Assembly: GCA_014584465.1 (NCBI GenBank)
Contig: JACTMU010000105.1
Span: forward strand, 1-62,598
Origin: Pseudomonadota bacterium
GTDB taxonomy: Bacteria > Bdellovibrionota > Bdellovibrionia > Bdellovibrionales > JACTMU01
Direction: 5' to 3'
Length of the DNA stretch: 62,598 nucleotides
Part shown: piece after piece, positions 53,538 through 62,598 of the stretch
How the letters are laid out: each line of letters starts with the position of its first letter
Numbering within the stretch: position 1 is the stretch's first letter
Program-made: the position numbers and the translations under genes
The notes under the pieces: generated by a model
What the model saw: only the letters and a program-made list of their open reading frames with translations
What the model was told of the DNA's origin: nothing
Database searches by the model: none

Positions 53538-56500
53538 TTGAAGGACCTATTGAATTTTTTTGACAAACCTAAAGATCCACTTTCATTTGACTCTGTTCGA
53601 CTTTCACTTGCTTCTCCGGAGATGATCCGTGAGTGGTCACATGGGGAAGTTAAGAAGCCTGAGACGATCAACTATCGTACCTTCAAGCCGGAAAGAGATG
53701 GACTCTTTTGTGCAAAGATCTTCGGCCCAATCAAGGACTATGAGTGTCTTTGTGGCAAATACAAACGAATGAAGCATCGTGGAGTCGTTTGCGAAAAGTG
53801 TGGCGTCGAGGTGATTCAGTCGAAGGTTCGACGTGAGCGTATGGGTCACATCGAGCTTGCCACTCCGGTTGCCCACATTTGGTTTTTGCGATCCCTTCCA
53901 AGCAGAATTGGAAATCTCCTTGATTTGAGTCTTAAGAATGTGGAAAAGGTGCTCTACTGTGAAGCCTACATTGTGACCGACCCCATGGAGACCGATTTGG
54001 TTGAGGGGGCGGTTTTGTCAGAAGAGGCCTACCAGAATGCGCTGAACGACTATGGACCTAACTTTAAAGCAGCCATGGGTGGTGAAGCGGTTCGTGATCT
54101 ATTGAGAAAAATTGATCCCGAGTATCTCTCTCGAAAGCTCCGTATGGAGGTGAAGGAGACTCGCTCAGAAGCACAAATCAAGAAGCTCACCAAGCGGCTT
54201 AAAGTTGTGGAGGCATTTCGAGACTCAATCAATAAGCCTGAGTGGATGATGCTGGAAGTGGTGCCCGTTTTGCCACCTGATTTGCGTCCACTGGTTCCTC
54301 TTGATGGGGGTCGATTTGCCACGTCCGATCTGAATGATCTCTATCGTCGTGTGATCAATCGAAACAATCGTCTTAAGCGGCTTCAAGAGCTCAATGCTCC
54401 AAGCATCATCATTCGAAATGAGAAGCGAATGTTGCAAGAGGCTGTGGATGCATTGCTTGACAATGGAAGACGAGGAAAGACATTCACCGGGCCCAACAAA
54501 CGTCCTTTGCGTTCTCTCAGTGACATGTTGAAGGGAAAGCAGGGGAGATTTCGACAAAATCTATTGGGTAAACGGGTGGACTACTCGGGTCGATCCGTCA
54601 TCGTGGTGGGGCCGGACCTTCGCCTTCACCAGTGTGGAATACCTAAGAAGATGGCATTGGAACTCTTTAAGCCTTTTGTTTATAACCGTTTGGAAGAGCA
54701 GGGGCTTGCCAGCACGATCAAACAGGCCAAGCGTCTTGTGGAAGTCGAGACCGTCGAAGTTTGGGATATTTTATCAGATGTGGTCAAAGAGCACCCTGTG
54801 ATGCTGAACCGTGCTCCGACTCTGCACAGATTGGGAATTCAGGCTTTTGAGCCAGTACTTCACGAAGGAAAGGCGATTCAACTTCACCCGCTCGTGTGCA
54901 CAGCGTTCAATGCAGATTTTGATGGAGATCAGATGGCCGTTCACGTGCCTCTCTCCATTGAGGCTCAGGTCGAAGCGCGTGTCCTCATGATGTCGACGAA
55001 CAACATTTTAAGTCCGGCCAACGGTAAGCCGATCATCAATCCAACTCAAGATGTGGTGTTGGGGCTCTATTGGATGACTCGCATTCGTCCTGGAGCAAAA
55101 GGAACAGGACGCACCTTTGCCGATGTGTCAGAAGTGATCTACGCATGTGACACCGATGAGGTGGATTTGCAAGCTGCGGTCAAAGTAAGAGTTCAGGGAA
55201 AGTTGGAACAGACGAGTGTAGGGCGAGCCATTTTGAGCGACATCTTACCACCGGATTTCCCGTACGATCTTGTGAACACAATCATGACCAAAAAGCAGTT
55301 GGCGAAGATCATCGATCGCTGTTTCCGCGTTGCCGGGGTGAAGGCCACATGCATTGCAGCTGATCGACTGATGCAGTTGGGATTTAACTATTCGACCAAG
55401 GCTGGGATTTCGATCTGTTTGGATGATATGGAGGTTCCACCATCGAAAGAGCAGGTTCTGAAGCAGGCTGAAAATCAGGTTCAAGAGATTCAAGCCCAAT
55501 ATGATGAGGGTCTCATCACCGATGGTGAACGTTACAATAAGGTGGTCGACATTTGGGCCCAAGCAGGGGATGCGGTTGCAAAGGAGATGATGTCTCGTTT
55601 GGAGAAGCAGAAGTTTGTCGTTGACGGTGGAAAGGAGATGGAAGATCTCAGTTTCAATCCCATTTTTGTGATGGCCGATTCGGGTGCCAGAGGATCGGCT
55701 GCACAGATTCGACAGCTTGCGGGTATGAGAGGTTTGATGGCAAAGCCATCGGGAGAGATCATTGAAACACCCATCACTGCAAACTTTCGAGAGGGGCTCT
55801 CAGTTCTTCAATACTTCATCTCAACACATGGAGCACGAAAGGGATCGGCAGACACAGCTCTTAAGACCGCCAACTCGGGTTACCTAACTCGTCGTTTGGT
55901 GGACGTTGCTCAAGATGTCATTGTGACCGAGATCGATTGTGGTACGAAGGATGGAATGATCGTGACCCCGCTTCTTGAGGGAGGAGAGGTGATACAGCCT
56001 CTTGGGGAGCGAATCTTGGGAAGGATTGCCCTTGAGGACATTCTTGATCCCTTTACAGATGAAGTCGTGGTTCAGGCCAATGAGGAGATTACTGAGAGTG
56101 ATATTGATCGAATTGATAATTTAGGAATTGAGAGTGTCAAGATCCGATCGGTTCTTACTTGCAGGACCCGACGAGGCACCTGTGTCAAGTGTTATGGGCG
56201 TGACTTGGGTCGAGGGAACATTGTCAATCTTGGTGAGGCGGTTGGGATCATTGCGGCTCAATCGATTGGTGAACCGGGAACACAGCTTACGATGAGAACC
56301 TTCCACTTGGGGGGGACAGCGTCGCGATCTGTGGAGCAGTCGGTTCACACGGCGCGATTTGAAGGAACGGTGAAGCTCTCCGATGTGGTCACTGTGGAGA
56401 ATCGTAAAGGTAAATTGACCGTTATGAACCGAAACGGTGAAGCGGCGATTGTGGATGAGAATGGCCGAAAGCGTGAATCTTTTAAACTGATTTACGGGGC

Positions 56501-57689
56501 GATCCTCAATTTTAGAGATGGAGATAAGATTTCAAAGGGTAACACCTTGTCGGAATGGGATCCCTACTCCAATCCGATCATTGCAGAGCTTTCTGCGGTG
56601 GTTGGTTTTAAAGACATTGAAGAGGGCGTGACCGTTTCGGAACAGGTGGATGTGGTCACAGGTTTTGCGACCAAGGTGATTACTGATAGCAAACAGACCG
56701 ACGTAAAACCTACAATCTTGTTGCTTGATCAGAGTGGAGAAGTTCAGAAATTGCCAGGGAAGGATCTTCCAGCTCGATATGTGATTCCCCTTGGGGCCCA
56801 ACTGTTGGTGAGTGAGGGAGAGGAGATCCATGCTGGTGACGTGGTTGCCAAGATTCATCGAGAGACCACCAAAACAAGAGACATCACTGGGGGTCTTCCT
56901 CGAGTGGCCGAACTCTTTGAAGCTCGAAATCCGAAGGAAGCGGCGATCATCTCTGAGATTGATGGCTATGTAACCTTTGGAAAGGATGTCAAGGGCAAGC
57001 AGAGGATCATTGTAACTCCTGAAATTGGGGATCAACGAGAGTATTTGATTCCTAAAGGAAAACATGTGGCCGTTCGTGAAGGTGAATTTGTGCGGGCGGG
57101 AGAGGCTCTGATGGATGGTCCAACCAATCCGCATGATATTTTGCGAGTGTTGGGAGATAAGGAGCTTGCAGCCTATTTGGTCAATGAGATTCAAGAGGTT
57201 TATCGACTCCAAGGTGTGGGCATCAACGACAAGCACATTGAACTTGTTGTTCGACAGATGATGAGAAAGGTGAAGATCGTTGATCCTGGTGATACGGGGT
57301 TCTTAACTGGCGAACAGGTTGAGAAGTATCTCTATGAAGATGAGAATGTGAAGATCACTCAAGAGGGGGGGCAACCTGCAACAGCCGAGCCGCTTCTCCT
57401 TGGAATCACGAAGGTCTCATTGAGTACGGAGAGTTGGATCTCTGCGGCCTCCTTCCAGGAGACCACGAAGGTTTTGACCGAGGCAGCCATTCAGTCTCGA
57501 ACAGACTACTTAAGAGGCCTCAAAGAGAACATCATTATGGGGCGTCTGATACCAGCAGGCACAGGTTTGAACTCCTATCGTCGTTGGAAGGTGATGGTCG
57601 ACAAAGAGGGGGCGCAGGTGGCCTCGTTTTTGCCAGGAGCAGCAATGCCCCCATCATCCACGGCTGGCGTGGGAGTGACAGGGCCTTAA
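53538..57689 (+). CDS. rpoC: RNA polymerase beta' subunit
   Basis: A 1383-residue subunit from TTG 53538 (AAAGGAGAGG upstream). It has the zinc motif [20 protein letters not shown], the catalytic Mg site [10 protein letters not shown] (458-467), a second zinc site ([17 protein letters not shown]) and the trigger-loop region [19 protein letters not shown]. Its last bases overlap the convergent GYF/PilZ gene by 4. Confidence 0.99.
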   Translation: MKDLLNFFDKPKDPLSFDSVRLSLASPEMIREWSHGEVKKPETINYRTFKPERDGLFCAKIFGPIKDYECLCGKYKRMKHRGVVCEKCGVEVIQSKVRRERMGHIELATPVAHIWFLRSLPSRIGNLLDLSLKNVEKVLYCEAYIVTDPMETDLVEGAVLSEEAYQNALNDYGPNFKAAMGGEAVRDLLRKIDPEYLSRKLRMEVKETRSEAQIKKLTKRLKVVEAFRDSINKPEWMMLEVVPVLPPDLRPLVPLDGGRFATSDLNDLYRRVINRNNRLKRLQELNAPSIIIRNEKRMLQEAVDALLDNGRRGKTFTGPNKRPLRSLSDMLKGKQGRFRQNLLGKRVDYSGRSVIVVGPDLRLHQCGIPKKMALELFKPFVYNRLEEQGLASTIKQAKRLVEVETVEVWDILSDVVKEHPVMLNRAPTLHRLGIQAFEPVLHEGKAIQLHPLVCTAFNADFDGDQMAVHVPLSIEAQVEARVLMMSTNNILSPANGKPIINPTQDVVLGLYWMTRIRPGAKGTGRTFADVSEVIYACDTDEVDLQAAVKVRVQGKLEQTSVGRAILSDILPPDFPYDLVNTIMTKKQLAKIIDRCFRVAGVKATCIAADRLMQLGFNYSTKAGISICLDDMEVPPSKEQVLKQAENQVQEIQAQYDEGLITDGERYNKVVDIWAQAGDAVAKEMMSRLEKQKFVVDGGKEMEDLSFNPIFVMADSGARGSAAQIRQLAGMRGLMAKPSGEIIETPITANFREGLSVLQYFISTHGARKGSADTALKTANSGYLTRRLVDVAQDVIVTEIDCGTKDGMIVTPLLEGGEVIQPLGERILGRIALEDILDPFTDEVVVQANEEITESDIDRIDNLGIESVKIRSVLTCRTRRGTCVKCYGRDLGRGNIVNLGEAVGIIAAQSIGEPGTQLTMRTFHLGGTASRSVEQSVHTARFEGTVKLSDVVTVENRKGKLTVMNRNGEAAIVDENGRKRESFKLIYGAILNFRDGDKISKGNTLSEWDPYSNPIIAELSAVVGFKDIEEGVTVSEQVDVVTGFATKVITDSKQTDVKPTILLLDQSGEVQKLPGKDLPARYVIPLGAQLLVSEGEEIHAGDVVAKIHRETTKTRDITGGLPRVAELFEARNPKEAAIISEIDGYVTFGKDVKGKQRIIVTPEIGDQREYLIPKGKHVAVREGEFVRAGEALMDGPTNPHDILRVLGDKELAAYLVNEIQEVYRLQGVGINDKHIELVVRQMMRKVKIVDPGDTGFLTGEQVEKYLYEDENVKITQEGGQPATAEPLLLGITKVSLSTESWISAASFQETTKVLTEAAIQSRTDYLRGLKENIIMGRLIPAGTGLNSYRRWKVMVDKEGAQVASFLPGAAMPPSSTAGVGVTGP

Positions 57690-58384
57690 GCAGCGAGGCG
57701 TTCTTGATCAGTGGAAATGATGTTCTTGATCATCTGGCGGATGGAGGCCTGATCTTTGCTCTCCAGATTGATGAATTGAAATCCGGCATTTCCTTGTGTA
57801 TCGACATAGCGCACTTCTGCAAGTGTATGAATCGTGTGGTCAAGATCTTCGCATTGAATGGACAGGCGGACCTTTTCGCCCCGGATAAGAAACACAGCAT
57901 TTCTTACACCCACTCCGCCCTCACCAAGCGTTGAAATGGGGCGAATGTGGTCTTGATCAAATTTGGTAATGGTCACCATTCCAGTGGTGAGCACTCGTGC
58001 AAACTTACGTTGATCGAGTCCTAGACCCTGAATGACCTGCGGGATTTCAAAGAGACTTCGCCATTCACCCATCCCAAAGGTCCACGCACGAATGCGAGCC
58101 AAAGTTGGCAGTTTCTTTAGTTCGTCCAGGAGGGAATAGAGGTACATTGGCCCAGCCACATCTCGACCCTTCAGATAGTACCACGATCTTTCGCCTGTTT
58201 CTGGTGAGAGTCCGCTGAGAATTTCAGAATGCCGTTCAGTCCATTGGATCGAAGTGATCCAGTGGGGGAGTGATCTGCACCAAATGACGGAGCTCTTGTT
58301 CTCAGCCAGGGAGTCTTTCACCTCCGAGGTTGTCAGTGGGCCTTTGGTCTCGTTGTTCGAGTGGACAAACCAGATTCGATCCAT
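57686..58384 (-). CDS. GYF_2 and PilZ domain protein
   Basis: A 232-residue cytoplasmic protein from ATG 58384 (GAGGAGG upstream). The first 50 residues ([20 protein letters not shown]) fit the GYF_2 / DUF4339 domain and a second such stretch ([20 protein letters not shown]) follows. The C-terminal 110 residues resemble a PilZ domain, though the RxxxR c-di-GMP motif is not clear. It may link cyclic-di-GMP to protein contacts. It is convergent with rpoC. Confidence 0.65.
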   Translation of the reverse strand: MDRIWFVHSNNETKGPLTTSEVKDSLAENKSSVIWCRSLPHWITSIQWTERHSEILSGLSPETGERSWYYLKGRDVAGPMYLYSLLDELKKLPTLARIRAWTFGMGEWRSLFEIPQVIQGLGLDQRKFARVLTTGMVTITKFDQDHIRPISTLGEGGVGVRNAVFLIRGEKVRLSIQCEDLDHTIHTLAEVRYVDTQGNAGFQFINLESKDQASIRQMIKNIISTDQERLAA

Positions 58385-58724
58385 TTCCGTAAAGACCTCC
58401 TCGGAGTCAAAATGAGTGTGCCACATCCAAGAAAATAAAAAAGTTGCAGCACTAGGAGAGATGAGTGTTCACCTCTTCTCATCCAACTTTATCGGACGTT
58501 CTCTCTCTGGACTTTATCTGTTCGAAGCCGGAGGGATTGAATCTCCATTTCAAACTTCAGAGCCGAGTTAGGCTGTCTCGAAGTGAGACAATGATCCTGT
58601 TGAATTACGAAAGTCTGTGCATGATGCGGTGATGAAACGGAAATCGTGAACCAATTTGGAGAATATGCTAATATCGTGCCAAGATGTATGTTAGCATAAC
58701 AGATGATGACCGGGAGCAATTCTT
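58385..58724. other. Divergent region before lptC
   Basis: I see no gene. It holds the inverted repeat at 58664-58698 (listed separately) and probably the promoters of both the GYF/PilZ gene and lptC. Confidence 0.5.
58664..58698. promoter_or_regulatory. Inverted repeat upstream of lptC
   Basis: TATGCTAA at 58664-58671 and TTAGCATA at 58691-58698 are exact inverted copies with a 19-base gap, ending 26 bases before the lptC start. A repressor operator or an RNA hairpin in the lptC leader would fit. Confidence 0.4.
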
Positions 58725-59726
58725 GTGTCGATGCTCAAGATAGGCCCCATCATTGTATCACTCCTTTTTGTTATATTATTGCTGGAAGTGGTGATTTTTT
58801 CTCCAGAGTCTGTTGGCCCTCCTGAGGGTGTGAAAGTGTCTGAGCAGAGCGTTGGAGATCAGGAGTTCTTGTTTGGCAACCAGACACTTGAAGGAATCCA
58901 CCTTGTTGAGGCGAAGGAGGGCAAACAGGAGTGGGAGTTGCGCGCAGAACAGGCCCAGGGGGATGAGAGGCAAGAGACCTGGAAGCTTAAGAGGGTCGAA
59001 ATGGTTTTTTTTGGAGATGATGGGATGAAGTTTCGGGTCGTGGGGGACCAGGGTGAAATTCGAGCTGAGAAGAGAAATGTGTTTGTCTCTGGGAACGTGA
59101 AGACGCGAAGTTCCAATGGTTATCTCTATCTCGCGGACAACGTTGAGTACGATTCCAACGGACGCGAACTTAGAAGTCATGGTCCAGTTAGCCTCTTTGG
59201 TCCAAAGGAGAGAAGCGGGGAGCAACTTCAGTTAACTGGAACAGATATGGTCACCTACATGGACTCTGGAAAGATCAGTGTGGACCACAACGTTAAGGCA
59301 AAACAGATTTTGGATGAGAATCGGGCTGCAGATATTGTCAGTGAGCGTGCCGAGTTCAGTGCGAAGTCTAGGTTTGCGAGATTCTTTGGCAACGTCATCA
59401 TTGATGTGGATGAAACCCGGATCACAGGTCCTGATGCCGAGCTTATCTATGAATCAGGCGAAAGTCGTGTGAAGGAGCTCACTGTGAGAGGTGGTGCGAA
59501 GGTGAGTGATTTGGAAAAATGGGCTACGGCAGACAAGGTTACTTTTTTCTTTAAGGAAAAGCGGTATCTCTTTACGGGTCATCCTCTTGTTGTGCAGGGA
59601 AAGGATGAGTTGAGAGGCGACGTCATAGAGTTTTTTAATGGCGGGAAACAGGTTCAAGTTAAAGATGTTAAGGCCAATATAACACCAGAAGAGGTGGAGA
59701 AGCAGATTGAGTCAACTGACAATTGA
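58725..59726 (+). CDS. lptC: LptC-type LPS transport protein with LptA-like extension
   Basis: A 333-residue protein with one N-terminal membrane helix ([20 protein letters not shown]-type: [20 protein letters not shown]) and then repeated OstA/LptA beta-jellyroll segments ([60 protein letters not shown]). E. coli LptC has 191 and LptA 185 residues, and no separate lptA gene lies here, so the two roles may be fused. It carries LPS from the inner-membrane ABC transporter across the periplasm. GTG start; the end overlaps lptB by 20 bases. Confidence 0.8.
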   Translation: MSMLKIGPIIVSLLFVILLLEVVIFSPESVGPPEGVKVSEQSVGDQEFLFGNQTLEGIHLVEAKEGKQEWELRAEQAQGDERQETWKLKRVEMVFFGDDGMKFRVVGDQGEIRAEKRNVFVSGNVKTRSSNGYLYLADNVEYDSNGRELRSHGPVSLFGPKERSGEQLQLTGTDMVTYMDSGKISVDHNVKAKQILDENRAADIVSERAEFSAKSRFARFFGNVIIDVDETRITGPDAELIYESGESRVKELTVRGGAKVSDLEKWATADKVTFFFKEKRYLFTGHPLVVQGKDELRGDVIEFFNGGKQVQVKDVKANITPEEVEKQIESTDN

Positions 59727-60429
59727 ACGAATTTCGAAGAGTTTTAAAAAGCGGCAAGTTGTGAAAGATGTCTCCTTTGGAGTTTCATCGGGGCAGGTCG
59801 TGGGATTGTTGGGCCCTAATGGCGCGGGGAAGACGACCAGCTTTTACATTGTGGTAGGTCTGATATGGCCTGATGCGGGTGAGGTCACTTTGGATGAGAC
59901 CAGCATCGGGGATTTGCCGATGTATCAGAGGGCAAGGATTGGATTGAGTTATTTGCCCCAAGAGGCGAGTGTGTTTCGGAAACTGACGGTTGCGGAAAAT
60001 ATTCTCATTGCACTTGAGGCTCACGGTGTGGGAGGCAGTCAAAAGCAGGATCGTCTCAAGAGTCTTCTTTCAGATTTGAAGATTGAACGCATCGCCGATT
60101 CTTATGGATATGCTTTGTCGGGGGGTGAGCGACGCCGAGTCGAGATCGCACGAGCATTGGCGGTGGCGCCCAAGTTCTTATTATTGGACGAGCCATTTGC
60201 TGGGATCGACCCGATAGCAGTCAATGACATTCAGCAGATCATACTGGATCTGAAGAATAGTGGAATTGGCGTTTTAATTACGGACCATAATGTTCGAGAA
60301 ACATTGGGTATTTGTGATTACGCCTACATTTTAAAGGATGGAGAAATTCAGGTTGAGGGGACTTCAGAAAGTGTTGCCAATTCTGAACTTGCACGAAAAT
60401 TTTATCTTGGCGAAAACTTTCGATTGTAG
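59707..60429 (+). CDS. lptB: LPS export ABC transporter ATPase
   Basis: A 240-residue ATPase. Walker A GPNGAGKT (36-43), Q-loop [13 protein letters not shown], signature [15 protein letters not shown], Walker [13 protein letters not shown] and the [10 protein letters not shown] switch all fit LptB. It energises LPS export with LptF/G, whose genes are not in this window. Start is TTG 59707 inside the lptC end. Confidence 0.96.
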   Translation: MSQLTIERISKSFKKRQVVKDVSFGVSSGQVVGLLGPNGAGKTTSFYIVVGLIWPDAGEVTLDETSIGDLPMYQRARIGLSYLPQEASVFRKLTVAENILIALEAHGVGGSQKQDRLKSLLSDLKIERIADSYGYALSGGERRRVEIARALAVAPKFLLLDEPFAGIDPIAVNDIQQIILDLKNSGIGVLITDHNVRETLGICDYAYILKDGEIQVEGTSESVANSELARKFYLGENFRL

Positions 60430-60441
60430 AGGCAGGTAAGC

Positions 60442-61875
60442 ATGGCTTTTGAATTAAAAATGTCGATGAAGTTGTCTCAACAGTTGAGAATGACTCCACA
60501 GCTTCAGCAGGCCATCAAGCTTCTGCAGCTGTCTCGAATGGATCTTGAGACCGCAGTAAGAAAGGAGATGGATGAAAATCCAATTCTCGACGAAAGTCTA
60601 GAGCATCGGGAGGACGAGCAGGCAAGCACGGCCGCTGAGGGAGGGGCAGCAGCACAACCTGACGAGCCAACGCCAAGTCAAGACCCAAGAACTCAGGATG
60701 AGTTTGATTGGGACAGTTACATGGAGAGCAACTACAAGCCTCCTTCCGGAATGGCCTCCGGAGGCACCGATGAGATCATGAATTATGAGAATGTCATCTC
60801 CACGAGCCAGACACTCCATGAGCATCTGCAGTGGCAGGCGGGGTTGTCCGGGTTCAATGATGAGGAGATGGAGGTGGCACTCATTTTACTTAGCTACGTC
60901 AATGACGACGGATACATTCAAGTTCCATTTGACGAAATAGCGAAAGAAGAAGGTGTGTCCGTTAAGGATCTTGAAGAGATCCTTCCCTACATTCAAGAGT
61001 TTGATCCCCCAGGAGTTTGTGCAAGAAACCTTCGGGAATGCCTCTTGATTCAGGCGAAGCACATTCAAGAAGACACCCACGACATTGTGGATCTGATCCA
61101 AAATCACCTGGGTGACCTGGAAAGAAAGAACTATGAGGGGATTGCAAAGGCCATGGGCCGAGACATCGAGGATGTCGTAGATATGTGTAAGATTGTCCTT
61201 GATATGGACCCCAAACCAGGAAAGATTTTTCTAGCCCAAGACACCCAGTTTGTAACCCCCGATGTTTATGTCTACAAGGTTGGTGACAAGTACGTGGTGT
61301 CACTCAATGAAGAGGGATTGCCGCGTCTAAAAATCAACAACTTCTACAAGAACATCTTGAAGGGCGGTGATGTAAGTTCTGATACACAGGAGTACATTCA
61401 AGGAAAGTTGAGGTCGGCCGTTTGGTTGATCAAATCGATTCATCAACGCCAGAGAAGCATCTACCGCGTAACTGAAAGCATCATTCGTCATCAACTCGAT
61501 TTTTTTGAGAAGGGATCTGCCTTCATTAAGCCCATGATTCTCAAAGATATTGCAGAAGACATCGGAATGCATGAATCGACCGTCAGCCGTGTGACTTCCA
61601 ATAAATATGTTCACACGCCACGAGGAATCTTTGAGCTCAAGTACTTCTTTAACTCAGGCATCTCAAAGTCTGATGGTGACTCACTTGCCAGTGAGTCGGT
61701 CAAGATGCGCATTAAGGAGCTCGTAACCAAAGAGGATCCAAAACGCCCTATTTCAGACCAAAAGATTGTGGAACTTCTCAAAGGCGAGGGAATTGAAATT
61801 GCCCGGCGTACTGTGGCAAAGTATCGAGATGTCCTCAAGATACTCCCTTCAAGCAAACGCAAAAAGTACTACTAG
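60442..61875 (+). CDS. rpoN: RNA polymerase sigma-54 factor
   Basis: A 477-residue protein. The N-terminal Gln-rich activator region (KLSQQLRMTPQLQQAIKLLQ), the core-binding domain, an HTH (DIAEDIGMHESTVSRVTSNK) and the RpoN box ARRTVAKYR (454-462) are present. An acidic linker lies near residues 50-90. It works with activators such as NtrX at 40.9 kb. It begins 12 bases after lptB. Confidence 0.97.
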   Translation: MAFELKMSMKLSQQLRMTPQLQQAIKLLQLSRMDLETAVRKEMDENPILDESLEHREDEQASTAAEGGAAAQPDEPTPSQDPRTQDEFDWDSYMESNYKPPSGMASGGTDEIMNYENVISTSQTLHEHLQWQAGLSGFNDEEMEVALILLSYVNDDGYIQVPFDEIAKEEGVSVKDLEEILPYIQEFDPPGVCARNLRECLLIQAKHIQEDTHDIVDLIQNHLGDLERKNYEGIAKAMGRDIEDVVDMCKIVLDMDPKPGKIFLAQDTQFVTPDVYVYKVGDKYVVSLNEEGLPRLKINNFYKNILKGGDVSSDTQEYIQGKLRSAVWLIKSIHQRQRSIYRVTESIIRHQLDFFEKGSAFIKPMILKDIAEDIGMHESTVSRVTSNKYVHTPRGIFELKYFFNSGISKSDGDSLASESVKMRIKELVTKEDPKRPISDQKIVELLKGEGIEIARRTVAKYRDVLKILPSSKRKKYY

Positions 61876-62215
61876 GGGCAGTTCGGTCACTCCATTTCTA
61901 GTTTCTGATTCTGGTTAAAAGATAAAGCGGTCGACATCCCCTTCATGCCCAAAACATTTGGCTTAAAAGCTATAGTTGAATGTTCCGTGTTTCAATTTGA
62001 AACAGGTTCAACGATGAAACTTGAACTGCATCCATTCTTAAGTTAGCCTTATTAATAAGTAGTCATCGTCTGGTCGTTTGATCATCTACTTCACGGCTGT
62101 TCTTAAAAAAATAAAGATGGATCCTGAAAGCCACTGTCGGTTCAAATCTGAAGTGCATCTTATAATGAGCTAAATTTTGTCTAGACATTGGGGTCCACCA
62201 TACGAAGGAGAGTTT
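61876..62215. other. Intergenic region with a palindrome
   Basis: No gene seen. GTTTCAA T TTGAAAC at 61989-62003 is a perfect palindrome. The first 22 bases after the rpoN stop resemble the sequence that follows the cyclase stop at 28824-28848, suggesting a related repeat end. Confidence 0.5.
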
Positions 62216-62598
62216 ATGTTTCATAAAATGAAAAAAGAACGATCTTTCGTTGTGGCATTCTCTACAATTTCCTCATTACTTCTACTCTTAACAACGTATC
62301 AGAATTCCGCATTGGATTCCGCCGACAGCACAAGCAGTTCTCTTTGTGAAGGAGAGTGCTCTTCGGTTGACGGCGATGGTGGCGAGGCACCTCGTCCCTT
62401 TGATGGTAATGAAGGTGATGAGAGTGACAATGATCCGATTGAGGTTGCTGATGATTCACTTCCTCCCGATGGCGGTGCTGTCCCTGTGGTGTCTCCCGAA
62501 GTACCCCCTCCTGGCGATGATGGTAATCAGCCACCCTCTGAAAATCAGTGGATCCAGGTGCCCAAAAGAACGAAGGCTCAGAAGACGGCCGGGATTGC
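62216..62598 (+). CDS. Acidic, proline-rich secreted protein (partial, runs off window)
   Basis: ATG 62216 follows GAAGGAGAG and the frame stays open for 127 codons to the window edge. A signal peptide (SFVVAFSTISSLLLLLTTYQ) is followed by a mature part rich in Asp, Gly, Ser and Pro (GDGGEAPRPFDGNEGDESDN; PPDGGAVPVVSPEVPPPGDD). Low-complexity, probably an extended linker or stalk before a domain outside the window. Function unknown. Confidence 0.75.
   Translation, partial: MFHKMKKERSFVVAFSTISSLLLLLTTYQNSALDSADSTSSSLCEGECSSVDGDGGEAPRPFDGNEGDESDNDPIEVADDSLPPDGGAVPVVSPEVPPPGDDGNQPPSENQWIQVPKRTKAQKTAGI

Overview
The window looks like chromosomal DNA of a Gram-negative predatory-type or soil bacterium of the Bdellovibrionota (Bdellovibrio-like). 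The support is indirect: two TIGR02147/DUF4423 regulators, which are typical of that group, many lipoproteins and secreted proteases, a FadL-type outer-membrane protein, an NtrY/NtrX pair, and a complete Lpt/RpoN block. No rRNA marker is present, so the assignment is an inference.

Region 1 (1-23.8 kb) is accessory. It holds a REP-associated tyrosine transposase (RAYT) next to a 161-bp palindromic element. It also has small secreted proteins, two TIGR02147 regulators (one heading an operon with an HExxH surface protein and a lipoprotein), and a damaged Tat-exported GMC oxidoreductase. Further along are a six-heme cytochrome, a membrane-bound LuxR-type regulator, an isolated bioA, a very large subtilase lipoprotein, a cupredoxin, and a TacA/TacT-type toxin-antitoxin pair. 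Remnants of an HNH gene, an XRE antitoxin and an integrase-type transposase, plus dispersed short repeats, show repeated insertion and decay.

Region 2 (23.8-35.7 kb) is mostly envelope genes: FadL-like protein, M48 protease and SH3-domain protein, a CHASE2 adenylate cyclase, a trypsin-like lipoprotein with a P domain, a glycoside-hydrolase-like protein, and a soluble lytic transglycosylase with a downstream partner. A repeat insertion with a 15-bp flanking duplication sits after the cyclase gene.

Region 3 (35.7-62.6 kb) is core genome, nearly all on the + strand. It runs ribE-ribBA-ribH, a small acidic protein, ntrY-ntrX-pyrF-rlmB, tRNA-Thr/Tyr/Gly/Thr, tuf, tRNA-Trp, secE-nusG-rplK-rplA-(L10 leader)-rplJ-rplL-rpoB-rpoC. 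A minus-strand GYF/PilZ gene follows, then lptC (with an LptA-like extension), lptB, rpoN, and the start of an acidic secreted protein. Many of these genes overlap by ATGA, so translational coupling is likely. NtrX keeps the GAFTGA loop that contacts sigma-54, and rpoN lies 18 kb downstream.

The most unusual points are the RAYT with its palindromic repeats, the 98-bp repeat insertion after the cyclase, the GMC oxidoreductase that has lost its FAD-binding glycine motif and its in-frame Tat start, the TIGR02147-HExxH-lipoprotein operon, and two secreted-protein genes whose signal peptide is encoded but lacks a usable start codon.
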